From Leucobacter sp. OLIS6 (GTDB lineage: Bacteria > Actinomycetota > Actinomycetes > Actinomycetales > Microbacteriaceae), in assembly GCF_002752355.1 (NCBI RefSeq), contig NZ_MRAV01000002.1:1-64000 (forward strand): a DNA stretch of 64,000 nucleotides. Direction: 5' to 3'. A program made the translations under genes and the position numbers. Shown in pieces: positions 39,725 through 47,867 of this stretch; the first letter of the stretch is position 1; every line of letters starts with the position of its first letter. The notes beneath the pieces were generated by a model. That model was not told the origin of the DNA, made no database searches, and saw nothing but the letters and a program-made list of their open reading frames with translations.

Positions 39725-40180
39725 ATGGAACAGCTGTCCGACGACGCCCTCGAACTCGAGCGCCAGGTGTGCTTCGCACTCGCGGTCGCCAGCCGCAGCG
39801 TCATCGGCATCTACCGGCCGATCCTCGAACCGCTCGGCCTCACCCACCCGCAGTACCTGGTGATGCTCGCGCTCTGGGGCGACGCCCCGCTGCGCTTCAA
39901 AGAGGTCGCCGAGATGCTGCGCCTCGACCCCGCGACGCTCTCGCCGATCATCAAACGGCTCGAGCAGTCCGGGCTCGTCGAGCGGGTACCGGTCGACGGC
40001 GACGACCGCACTTTCGCGCTCGTCGTCACCGAAGCGGGTCGGGATCTGCGCCAGCAGGCGCTCGGAGTTCCGCCGGCGGTGGTCGCCCGTCTCGGCCTGC
40101 CCATCGACCGGCTCATGGCGCTGCGCGACGAGCTCTCGGTCGTGATCGACGCGGTCGATCGCGGGCCGGCCGGCGCGTAG
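39725..40180 (+). CDS. OhrR-like MarR-family redox regulator
   Basis: This 151-residue winged-helix protein has the OhrR signature at its N-terminus (LERQVCFALAVASRSVIGIY followed by RP). The likely peroxide-sensing Cys is at residue 16, matching the reactive N-terminal Cys of OhrR proteins, and YLVMLALW follows. The HTH is FKEVAEMLRLDPATLSPIIK and the wing RVPVDGDDRTFALVVT. OhrR proteins repress peroxide-defence genes until oxidised by organic hydroperoxides. No ohr gene is adjacent; the divergent zinc-ribbon gene and autoregulation are the visible candidate targets. Confidence 0.85.
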   Translation: MEQLSDDALELERQVCFALAVASRSVIGIYRPILEPLGLTHPQYLVMLALWGDAPLRFKEVAEMLRLDPATLSPIIKRLEQSGLVERVPVDGDDRTFALVVTEAGRDLRQQALGVPPAVVARLGLPIDRLMALRDELSVVIDAVDRGPAGA

Positions 40181-40200
40181 GCCCAGGCGCCCGAAACGCA

Positions 40201-40274
40201 CTCAGCCGGATCCGGGCGCTCAGCCGGATCGGATCACGGGGATCCGTCCGGCTGAGCGCTCAGGTCCGGCTGAG
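40201..40274. repeat. Mirrored cluster of four CTCAGCCGGA repeats
   Basis: CTCAGCCGGA occurs directly at 40201 and 40219 and inverted (TCCGGCTGAG) at 40247 and 40265, forming nested hairpins. It lies between the convergent regulator and HMG-CoA synthase genes, where a bidirectional terminator would be expected. Confidence 0.7.
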
Positions 40275-40310
40275 CGAACGCGCGAGCGGGGCTCGTCGAG
40301 CGGCGCCCGT

Positions 40311-41456
40311 CTATCGGCGCTCGTAGCGGCGTGCGCTGCCCTGGATCCCGGCGAAGCGGAACGGGGCCTCGGTGATGCGGGGCGTCTCGATGTCCTGCGC
40401 GCTCGGCAGTTCGCGGGCGTGCAGCTCGCGGTACGCGTCGATGGTCAGCGGCACTCGGGCGTCGAGGACGGCGGTGAAGCGGTCGGAGCGCGAAGCTGCG
40501 CCCGGCTGCACGACGCCGGTGAGGAACTCGCTCACGCTGCCCGAGCCGTAGCTGAAGAGGCCGAGGCGCTTGCCCGCGAGGTCGGTCTCGTGATCGAGCA
40601 CCGACGCGACGCCCGCGTAGAGCGACGCCGTGTAGGCGTTCCCGAGGCGGCGGTTGTAGATCGCGCCGGGCACGAGCCCGTCGTCGCCGAGGTCGACGCC
40701 GAGGTGCTCGCCGAGGCGGGCCTGCGCCTTGCGCGCCATCTTCGTGTAGGGCTGGTGGTAGACGAGGCGGTCGATGTCGCCGATCGCCGGGCCGCCGTGC
40801 GCGGCGAGGTCGTCCCAGGCGCCGGTGAGGGCGTCGAGGTAGGCCGAGATCGAGAGGCGGCCGTCGACGATCGCGGTCGTCGAGTCGTTGGGCCGCCAGA
40901 AGTCGTCGACATCGTCCGAGAATAGGCCGGAGGCGGGCTCGATCTCGACGAGTGCGGGATCGGCCGAGATGAGCATGGCGGCGGCTCCGGCGCCCTGCGT
41001 GGGCTCGCCGGGGGAGTCGAGCGCGTAGCGGGCGATGTCGCTCGCGATCACGAGCACGCGCTCGCGCGGGTTGCGCTGCACGATGCCGACGGCGGCCTGG
41101 ATCGCGGCGGTGCCGCCGTAGCAGGCCTGCTTGATCTCGGCGACGCGCACCTGCGCGGGCAGCCCGAGCAGCTTGTGCACGAAGACGCCGGCGGCCTTCG
41201 AGTGGTCGAGGCCGGACTCGGTCGCGAAGAGCAGCGTGCGCACGCCGTCCATGCCGTTGCGGTCGAGCAGCGCGAGGGCCGCTGTGGCGCCCATCGTCAC
41301 GATGTCCTCGTCGGGCGCGGGGAAGCTCATCTCGTCCTGGCCGAGCCCCAGACGGTACTTGTCGGGGTCGACTCCGGTGCGCTCGGCGAGGACGCCGAGG
41401 TCGAGGAGGTGATGCGTGGTCGCCAGCTCCAGATCGTGGATACCGATCGCGGTCAT
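40311..41456 (-). CDS. mvaS: Hydroxymethylglutaryl-CoA synthase
   Basis: The protein has 381 residues from the ATG at 41456, which overlaps the HMGR stop (ATGA). It is a thiolase-fold HMG-CoA synthase: catalytic Glu in FATESGLDHSKAAG, nucleophile Cys in EIKQACYGGTAAIQAAVG, and catalytic His in RLVYHQPYTKMARKAQARL. It condenses acetyl-CoA with acetoacetyl-CoA, the first committed step of the mevalonate pathway. It is the last gene of the operon. Confidence 0.93.
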   Translation of the reverse strand: MTAIGIHDLELATTHHLLDLGVLAERTGVDPDKYRLGLGQDEMSFPAPDEDIVTMGATAALALLDRNGMDGVRTLLFATESGLDHSKAAGVFVHKLLGLPAQVRVAEIKQACYGGTAAIQAAVGIVQRNPRERVLVIASDIARYALDSPGEPTQGAGAAAMLISADPALVEIEPASGLFSDDVDDFWRPNDSTTAIVDGRLSISAYLDALTGAWDDLAAHGGPAIGDIDRLVYHQPYTKMARKAQARLGEHLGVDLGDDGLVPGAIYNRRLGNAYTASLYAGVASVLDHETDLAGKRLGLFSYGSGSVSEFLTGVVQPGAASRSDRFTAVLDARVPLTIDAYRELHARELPSAQDIETPRITEAPFRFAGIQGSARRYERR

Positions 41457-42520
41457 GCCTGCTGTGCTCCGTTCCGTTCGATGCGCAGGTGCGCAGCCAT
41501 CAGTTCGCCGGGGTTCGTCTGCGCGGCGATGAGCGAGAGCTCGCCGCACAGCACCGTGGCGGCCATGAGCTCGGCCAGGCGGCGGGCGTTCTCGCCCGGT
41601 TCGCGATCCTCGCGGCAGCCGATGCGGGTCAGCGCCTCCTCGATGTGGGGGAGGTGCTTGCCGTTGCCGACGGTGCCGACGATGAGGTGCGGGATCGTGC
41701 ACGAGAAGTACAGGCCGTCCTCGCGGTTCTCGGCGTAGGTGATGCCCTGCGAGCCCTCGACGATGTTGGCGGCGTCCTGGCCGGTGGCGAGGTAGAAGCC
41801 GAGCAGCATGTTGGCGTAGTGCGCGTTGGCCGAACGGAGTGCGCCCGCGATGGTGCTGCCCACGAGGTTCTTGCGCACGACCAGGTCGACGACGCGCTGT
41901 GCGTCGGTGCGCAGGCCGCTCGCCACGAGCTCGTGGGGGATCAGGATCTCGGCGACGACGCTGCGTCCGCGTCCGAGGATCCCGTTGACGGCGGTCGCCT
42001 TCTTGTCGGAGCAGAAGTTGCCCGAGATGGAGCCGTACTCGATCTCGAGGCCCCACGACAGGATCCGCTCCATGAGCGCGTCGGCCGCGTTGGTGACCAT
42101 GTTGTGGCCAGAGGCGTCGCCCGTGGTGAAGGCGAAGCGCACGAAGAGCAGGTTGCCGACGATCTCGGGGTGTGCCTCGAGCAGCTTCGCGTGCCGGCTG
42201 CCGGCCGAGACGACCTCCTGCAGCTCGCCGAAGCGCTCCTCGATGGTCTGCGAGGCGATCTGGGCGCTCACGGCGCCGCGCGCGGTGAACAGCACGGAGC
42301 GGGTCATGCGCTCGCCGGTGACGACCGTGCGGATCCCGCCCTCGACGGCGCGCGAGACGCGCGCACCGCGGCCGACCGACGGCCACAGCGGGGTCTCGTA
42401 CGTGGCGAGGGGGACCGAGATCTCGCCGGAGACCGAGGACCCCGTGATCCGGATCGGGCCGACCCAGCTGGTCGGGATCTCGGTGACGGTCTCGCGGTGG
42501 GTGGAGTCGGGGACGCTCAT
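41453..42520 (-). CDS. mvaA: Hydroxymethylglutaryl-CoA reductase
   Basis: The protein has 355 residues from the ATG at 42520 (GAAGGAAG upstream). Motifs include a substrate-binding YETPLWPSVGRGARVSRA segment, FTTGDASGHNMVTNAADAL, SDKKATAVNGILGRGRSVVA (catalytic Lys) and GTVGNGKHLPHIEEAL (cofactor and catalytic regions). It reduces HMG-CoA to mevalonate with NAD(P)H. The C-terminus has no membrane anchor, as expected for bacterial enzymes. It follows the type 2 isomerase gene by 55 bp. Confidence 0.93.
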   Translation of the reverse strand: MSVPDSTHRETVTEIPTSWVGPIRITGSSVSGEISVPLATYETPLWPSVGRGARVSRAVEGGIRTVVTGERMTRSVLFTARGAVSAQIASQTIEERFGELQEVVSAGSRHAKLLEAHPEIVGNLLFVRFAFTTGDASGHNMVTNAADALMERILSWGLEIEYGSISGNFCSDKKATAVNGILGRGRSVVAEILIPHELVASGLRTDAQRVVDLVVRKNLVGSTIAGALRSANAHYANMLLGFYLATGQDAANIVEGSQGITYAENREDGLYFSCTIPHLIVGTVGNGKHLPHIEEALTRIGCREDREPGENARRLAELMAATVLCGELSLIAAQTNPGELMAAHLRIERNGAQQA

Positions 42521-42575
42521 GGCTTCCTTCGGGAGAGAGGGGTGAGGTTCGGGTGGCCGGGGCGGTGCGCGCGGG

Positions 42576-43709
42576 TCATGCGCGGGGCGCCTCGGAGCGG
42601 GAGGCGAGGCCACGGAGGTCAACGCCGCGGTCGGTGCAGAATTCCCGGAGCCGGCCGCGGAGCACGAGATCGGTGGCGAGCAGCTCGTCGCGGGTCGTCG
42701 CACCGAGCAGCGCGTAGACGGCGCGCGTGCGGGTCTTCCAGTCCTCGACGAGGGCGATGAGGCGCTCCGCGCCGCCGCCGGTGCCGTCGGGGCCGATCGC
42801 TTCGAGGAACGCACCGGCGACGCCCACGGCGCGCGCGCCGGCGGCCAGAGCCTTGACGACGTCGTAGGGGGTGCGGACCCCGCCCGACGCCAGCAGCGTG
42901 GGAGCGGATGCGGGAGCGTCGAGCAGGCTCGCGAGCGCCGACTGGCCGAAACCGGTCAGCATCGCGTACTCGCCGGCCTCGCGCCGGGCGTTCTCGATGC
43001 GCAGGAAATCGGTGCCGCCGCGGCCGCTCACGTCGGCGAGACGCACGCCGATGTCGGCGAGCCGACGCAGCGTCGCGCGGCTCAGACCGAAGCCGACCTC
43101 CTTGACGATCACGGGCACGGGCGATGCGGCCGCGAGCTGCTCGACGGACGACAGCCACGAGGAGAAGTCCCGGGAGCCCTCGGGCATCACCGTCTCCTGC
43201 ACCGCGTTGACGTGCACCTGCAGCGCGTCCGCGCCGAGCAGCTCGACCGCGCGGGGCGCGTCGGTGGCGGGGCGGCCGACACCGACGTTCGCCATGACGA
43301 AGCCGTCGGGGTTCTCGGCGCGGATCACCGCGAAGCCGCGCGCCGCATCGGGGTCGTCGAGGGCGACCGAAACGGATCCGCAGGCCATCGGCATGCCGGT
43401 CTCGCGCGCGGCGATCGCGAGCTCGCGGTTGATCCGCGTGGTGCGCTCGGTGCCGCCCGTCATCCCGTTCACGTAGAACGGGGTCCGCCAGTGCCACTCT
43501 CCGGCGTCGTGCCGGGCACCGGCGCCGAACGGGATCGTCACCCCGAGGTCGATGCGGTCGGCGTCGACGCCGCCGAGCGCCTGGTGCACGAAGTCGAGCT
43601 CGTCGAACTCGTTGCGCGCGGCCGCGCCGCGCTGCTCGAGCGCGAGGTCGACGTGCTCGTCCTTGCGGGCCGCTCGGGTTCCCGGGACCTCGCGGTGATC
43701 AGAATGCAT
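42576..43709 (-). CDS. fni: Type 2 isopentenyl-diphosphate delta-isomerase
   Basis: This 377-residue FMN-dependent isomerase has RKDEHVDLALEQ at the N-terminus, VNGMTGGTERTTRINRELA (FMN-binding), QVHVNAVQETVMPEG, KEVGFGLSRATLRRL and ASGGVRTPYDVVKALAAGA. It interconverts IPP and DMAPP using reduced FMN. Its start overlaps the phosphomevalonate kinase stop by 11 bp. Confidence 0.93.
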   Translation of the reverse strand: MHSDHREVPGTRAARKDEHVDLALEQRGAAARNEFDELDFVHQALGGVDADRIDLGVTIPFGAGARHDAGEWHWRTPFYVNGMTGGTERTTRINRELAIAARETGMPMACGSVSVALDDPDAARGFAVIRAENPDGFVMANVGVGRPATDAPRAVELLGADALQVHVNAVQETVMPEGSRDFSSWLSSVEQLAAASPVPVIVKEVGFGLSRATLRRLADIGVRLADVSGRGGTDFLRIENARREAGEYAMLTGFGQSALASLLDAPASAPTLLASGGVRTPYDVVKALAAGARAVGVAGAFLEAIGPDGTGGGAERLIALVEDWKTRTRAVYALLGATTRDELLATDLVLRGRLREFCTDRGVDLRGLASRSEAPRA

Positions 43710-44793
43710 CGATGCCTCCTGATGCGGGGTGCGGGGCGAGGCTGAGGCGACGGATATCGTTCGCCTCCCACTCGCGCAGGATCGGATCGGTCGAGAGCTC
43801 TGCGTTCGCGAGCACGATACCGCAGTCGCCGCCGCCGGCGCCGGACGGCTTGCCCGCCGCGCCGTGCCGTTCGGCGATATCGCAGAGCGCGCGCAGCTGC
43901 GAGGTCTCGATCGTGATCCCGGAGGTCTCGCTCAGGCGCTGCAGCACCCGGCGCGCGCGGCCGATCACCTCAGGAGCTCCCGAGCCGCGCCGCTCGAACG
44001 CCGCGACCAGGTCGTCGACGCAGGACCGGCTGTCGGTGCTGAATTCGGGGTACGGCTGCAGCGGGCGGCGCGAGTCGGCGTGCCGCACCTGCTCGACGAG
44101 GCGCTCGGTGGAGGCCGGGGATCCGGTCCAGCCGACGAGCAGCTGCAGGGAGTCGGGGTTCGGCAGCCGCGCGACCCCGCAGCCCGCCCACTCGGCCGTC
44201 GCCGCGAGCGTCGCGGCGACGCCGTGCACGGCCCTGTGCGTGCGGAGCGCGCCCCGGTCGGGCGAGGAGTAGCGGATCCAGCCGCCGAAGGTGCTCGCCG
44301 CCAGGTCGCCGCCGGAAGCCGCGGGCGCGACCTCGCAGGTCGCCAGCAGGGCGAGCTTGAAGCGCTCGGTGCGGGTGAGGTCGAGGCCGTAGAACTCGTC
44401 GAGCGCAGCCACGACCGCGACGGTGACCGCGGCGGAGGAGCCGAGGCCGAATTTGCGCCCGCTCACGTCGTCGAGTTCGCTGCCGATATCGAGGTCGTAG
44501 TAGCGCGGGGGCAGCCGCAGCTCGGAGCGCAGCTGCTCGACCGCGGTGATCGCCGCGAAGACGTAGTCCGACGGCTGGTGCTCGATCACGATCCGGTCGC
44601 TCGCGTCGTCGCGCACCCAGACGAGCGGCGAGCGGCCGTAGGCGCTCGACCGCACCCGGCCGACCTCGGAACCCTCGGTCAGTCGCACCGTGATGTAGCG
44701 GTCGACGGCGACGATCACGGCGGGCTGCCCGGGGTCCACGACGGCGTATTCGCCGGCGATGTAGAGCTTGCCCGGCGCGCGGTGCTCGATCAT
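43699..44793 (-). CDS. mvaK2: Phosphomevalonate kinase
   Basis: This 364-residue GHMP kinase starts at the ATG at 44793, overlapping the mvaD stop (ATGA). GHMP features are APGKLYIAGEYAVVDPGQPA at the N-terminus, the ATP-binding KFGLGSSAAVTVAVVAAL, and a C-terminal PSGAGGGDCGIVLA. It phosphorylates 5-phosphomevalonate. Its position between mvaD and the isomerase gene matches other actinobacterial mevalonate clusters. Confidence 0.92.
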   Translation of the reverse strand: MIEHRAPGKLYIAGEYAVVDPGQPAVIVAVDRYITVRLTEGSEVGRVRSSAYGRSPLVWVRDDASDRIVIEHQPSDYVFAAITAVEQLRSELRLPPRYYDLDIGSELDDVSGRKFGLGSSAAVTVAVVAALDEFYGLDLTRTERFKLALLATCEVAPAASGGDLAASTFGGWIRYSSPDRGALRTHRAVHGVAATLAATAEWAGCGVARLPNPDSLQLLVGWTGSPASTERLVEQVRHADSRRPLQPYPEFSTDSRSCVDDLVAAFERRGSGAPEVIGRARRVLQRLSETSGITIETSQLRALCDIAERHGAAGKPSGAGGGDCGIVLANAELSTDPILREWEANDIRRLSLAPHPASGGIDAF

Positions 44794-45782
44794 GCGGTCG
44801 CCCCGGTCGCACCGGTCGCCCCGGCGTGCGCGGGGACCAGTTCTGCGCCCGCGCCCGGGCCCACGAGGCGAACCGAGCCGAAGCCCTGCAGCGCGGCGGC
44901 CAGATCCTCCGCCTGCTCCGGGCGGACGATCACGGCCACGTTGGGGCCCGCGTCGGCGGTGGAGTACGCCTCGAGGCCCATTTCGCGCAGCGCGGCGACG
45001 GCGTCGAAGATCGCGATGCTCGCGGGCGCCAGGTAGCGGATGGGTGGGTCGCAGGCCTGGATCACGGCGTGCATGCGCAGCGCGTGAGACTCGGTGATGC
45101 GGCCCACGCGGGTGAAGTCGTCGGCCGCGCAGGCCTCGAGCATCGCCGCGAGGGATTCTTCGGTCGACGAGATCCACGCGGGGAAGAACGGGGAGGTGAG
45201 CGCCGAGCGGCGCATGGCCGCGCGGCTCGAGACGGCCTTCTGCCCCGTGTCGACCGTGACGATGACCATGCGCATGTCGGGGCCCGTCACGGCCTCCGCG
45301 TAGGAGCTCGCGTCGTCGCCCGCGTGCCAGACGGCGAGGCCGGGCACGAGGCTGCGCGAGGCGGAGCCGGATCCGCGGCGGGCGAGGCGGCTGAGGTCGC
45401 GCTGGTCGAGATCGAGCCCGTAGGCGCTCGCCGCGGCGGTCGCGAGCGCCGCGAAGCCCGACGCGGAGGAGGCGAGGCCGGCGCCGGTGGGCGCCTCGTT
45501 GGTCGAGACGACCGAGGCGCGGGTCTCGGATCCCGCGAGCTCGCGCACGCGGTCGAGGAACCGGGTCACCCGGCCGGTCGCGTCGGCGGAGGCCGCGGAG
45601 CCGTTCAGTGCGAAGGCGTCGGCGTCCGCCGCGCCGTCGAGCGAGACGGTCGTGGTGGTGGGGAACGCATCGAGCGTCAGCGACAGGCTGCCCGCGACGG
45701 GGAGGATCAGATCCTCGTCCTGCTTGCCCCAGTACTTGACCAGAGCGATGTTCGGGAAAGCGCGAGCTGTAGCGGTCGTCAT
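44790..45782 (-). CDS. mvaD: Diphosphomevalonate decarboxylase
   Basis: This 330-residue GHMP-family protein has the diagnostic AFPNIALVKYWGKQDEDLIL start, SLSLTLDAFPTTTTV, the phosphate-binding APTGAGLASSASGFAALATA and STADAGPNVAVIV near the C-terminus. It converts mevalonate diphosphate to IPP with ATP. It ends in GATGATGATA-type Ala/Gly/Thr repeats (about 12 residues). Confidence 0.93.
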   Translation of the reverse strand: MTTATARAFPNIALVKYWGKQDEDLILPVAGSLSLTLDAFPTTTTVSLDGAADADAFALNGSAASADATGRVTRFLDRVRELAGSETRASVVSTNEAPTGAGLASSASGFAALATAAASAYGLDLDQRDLSRLARRGSGSASRSLVPGLAVWHAGDDASSYAEAVTGPDMRMVIVTVDTGQKAVSSRAAMRRSALTSPFFPAWISSTEESLAAMLEACAADDFTRVGRITESHALRMHAVIQACDPPIRYLAPASIAIFDAVAALREMGLEAYSTADAGPNVAVIVRPEQAEDLAAALQGFGSVRLVGPGAGAELVPAHAGATGATGATA

Positions 45783-46792
45783 GCGGCGGGTACCTCCACG
45801 GTCCAGGTGCGTTCGGCGCCGGCGCGGCGCATGGCCGCCCCGATCCGGTCTGCGTGCGCGTCGTCGTCGGCGACCGCGATCACGCAGCCCCCGAGCCCGC
45901 CGCCGGTGAGCTTCGCGCCGGCCGCGCCGGCCGCGCGCGCGGCCTCGGCGATCGCGTCGAGTCGTTCGGAGCTGACGCCCACGCGGTTCAGGATCCCGTG
46001 CGCCTCGGTCATCGCCGCGCCGATCGCCGTGCGGTCGCCCGCGGCGAGCTCGGCGATCGATCCCTCGGCGATCTCGGCGAGACGGGAGAGCAGCGCATCG
46101 GTCGACTCGGGTTCCCGTTCGCGCAGGGCCTGCACCGAACCGACGGCTTTCGCGGTCGAGCCCGGGTGGCCGGAGTCCGCGAAGGCGAGCGTGAGCGGTG
46201 CGCCGATGCGGATCGGGGCGACCGCGCCGCGATTGAAGCGGATGGCGCCGGTCGCCGCGACGGTGCGGGCGTCGATGCCGCTCGGGGTCCCGTGCGCGAC
46301 CTTCTCGGCGGTCTGGATCAGGTCGAACAGCGTCTCGTCGTCGAGCTCGCTTCCCGCGAGGTCGAATGCGGCGCGCGCGATCGCGGCGGCCACCGCAGCG
46401 CTCGACCCGAGCCCGCGCTCGTGGGGAATGGAGCTGCGGATCCGCACGGTGGCGCCCTGCGCATCGGTGCCGTGCGCGAGCCCGCCGAGCCCGGCGCGCT
46501 CCAGCGAGGCGCGGATCGCCGTGACCACCGGGGCGAGGCGCGCGGGCGCGTCCTCGACGGGGCCGGTGAAGAGGGAGCTCTCGAGGCGGAGGCCCGGTGC
46601 GCCGCGCTCGATCACGGCCTCCGCGGTCAGACTGTCGACCGGGATCGCGATCGCCGGAGCCCCGTAGACCACGGCGTGCTCGCCGAACAGGATCGCCTTG
46701 GCGTGCGATGCGCCGACCCCGCGGAGCGGTGCGCGTGAGGGGGACGGGGGCGCCGGGGCGTCGCTCGTCTCCGCATCGGGGGTCAGGGGCAT
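45779..46792 (-). CDS. mvaK1: Mevalonate kinase
   Basis: The protein has 337 residues from the ATG at 46792; an upstream in-frame GTG at 46840 would add 16 residues. GHMP motifs are ASHAKAILFGEHAVVYGAPA, SIPHERGLGSSAAVAAAIAR and KLTGGGLGGCVIAVA, with a TPSGIDARTVA catalytic region. It phosphorylates mevalonate and is the first gene of the six-gene operon. Overlap with mvaD is ATGA. Confidence 0.92.
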   Translation of the reverse strand: MPLTPDAETSDAPAPPSPSRAPLRGVGASHAKAILFGEHAVVYGAPAIAIPVDSLTAEAVIERGAPGLRLESSLFTGPVEDAPARLAPVVTAIRASLERAGLGGLAHGTDAQGATVRIRSSIPHERGLGSSAAVAAAIARAAFDLAGSELDDETLFDLIQTAEKVAHGTPSGIDARTVAATGAIRFNRGAVAPIRIGAPLTLAFADSGHPGSTAKAVGSVQALREREPESTDALLSRLAEIAEGSIAELAAGDRTAIGAAMTEAHGILNRVGVSSERLDAIAEAARAAGAAGAKLTGGGLGGCVIAVADDDAHADRIGAAMRRAGAERTWTVEVPAA

Positions 46793-46918
46793 TCGGATCC
46801 GTTCCAGTCGACCCGGGAGGGCGATTTGACCCCCGGGCACACGTGAAGAGGGCCGGACTGCCCCGTCCCTCTCCGCCTCAAATCTCTTACGATACGCCCG
46901 TCTGCCGAAAGATGCGAC

Positions 46919-46952
46919 CCGGCCGGCCGCCCCGTGCGGGGTGGCCGGCCGG
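46919..46952. terminator. Strong GC hairpin upstream of the mevalonate operon
   Basis: CCGGCCGGCCGCCCC pairs with GGGGTGGCCGGCCGG across a 4-nt loop, with one G.T pair. On the minus strand it lies 35 bp after the stop of the ComA-like gene and ahead of mvaK1, so it likely separates the two transcripts. There is only a weak T run. Confidence 0.65.
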
Positions 46953-46987
46953 AAAATACCAGGTCGGATCGGATATCGGTGACTCGA

Positions 46988-47836
46988 TCAGCTCTCGGCG
47001 GACGGGGCCGGATTGATCACCCGGCCCCAGGTGCTCTTGTTGCCCCAGATGTTCTGCCGCAGACCCTCCAGCTGGAGCACCTGGCTATGGTCGACGAAGA
47101 GGTTCACCTCGTTGCCGTAGTTCTTGACGTACCACTCGAACACGGGGCCGTCGGCGGCCTCGAACATCACGTTCTCGAGCCCGAGCCCGTTGATCACGGA
47201 GGCCGCCGCGCCCGTGTTCCACTCGCGCACGTTCTCGGTGATGCCCTCGGACTCGATCATGATGATCGAGGCGCCGGCGTCGAGCGCCCGCCGCCCGCGG
47301 TCGATGAGGTCGCCGATGTCCTTCGCGCTCTCGGCGGCGAGCTCGGCCTCGCCCGAGTCGCCGCCGGATCCGATCTGGATCCCGAGCTCGGGCTTCGCCT
47401 TCAGCCCGGCTTTCACGACCTTGTCGACGAGACGGAGCAGGCCCGAGGTGTTGAGCATGATGAAGCCGGTCGAGATCTCGATCACGTCGAACCCGACCTC
47501 CTTCGCCTCCTTCAGATAGTGATCGACCGCGTCGTCGCCGTAGCGGAGCACGGTCTCGATCCAGCCGCCCGATGACACGTAGGAGCCGTGCTCGTGGGCG
47601 ATGTCGCTGAAGGCGCGCACCTGGTCCTGCGGGAGCAGGGCGAAGGAGCCGCCCGCCCACTTGATGCCGTCGACCCACTGGCCGGCGACGTCGAACACGT
47701 CCTGCAGGTGCCGGGTGCCGAACGTGTTGTAGTACGGGGCGCGGATCTCCGTGATGCCGAAGGTGCGCGGCTTCGCCGGGCGGTAGGCGCGGGGGACGAA
47801 GTTGAAGGAGACGTCGTGGGGGACTGCGGTGCTCAT
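46988..47836 (-). CDS. ComA-family (phosphosulfolactate synthase-like) protein
   Basis: The protein has 282 residues from the ATG at 47836, with AAAGGAG upstream. It matches the ComA TIM barrel along its length: DGIKWAGGSFALLPQDQVRA (cf. the archaeal KFG.GTS element), HGSYVSSGGWIETVLRYG, GFDVIEISTGFIML, GASIIMIESEGITEN, NVMFEAADGPVFEWYVKNYG and LRQNIWGNKSTWGRV. Archaeal ComA adds sulfite to phosphoenolpyruvate in coenzyme M synthesis. Bacterial relatives often have unknown function. It follows an MmgE/PrpD gene by 31 bp in what looks like a two-gene operon. Confidence 0.8.
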   Translation of the reverse strand: MSTAVPHDVSFNFVPRAYRPAKPRTFGITEIRAPYYNTFGTRHLQDVFDVAGQWVDGIKWAGGSFALLPQDQVRAFSDIAHEHGSYVSSGGWIETVLRYGDDAVDHYLKEAKEVGFDVIEISTGFIMLNTSGLLRLVDKVVKAGLKAKPELGIQIGSGGDSGEAELAAESAKDIGDLIDRGRRALDAGASIIMIESEGITENVREWNTGAAASVINGLGLENVMFEAADGPVFEWYVKNYGNEVNLFVDHSQVLQLEGLRQNIWGNKSTWGRVINPAPSAES

Positions 47837-47867
47837 GGGAGCTCCTTTCTGCGATGGGTCGATTCGG

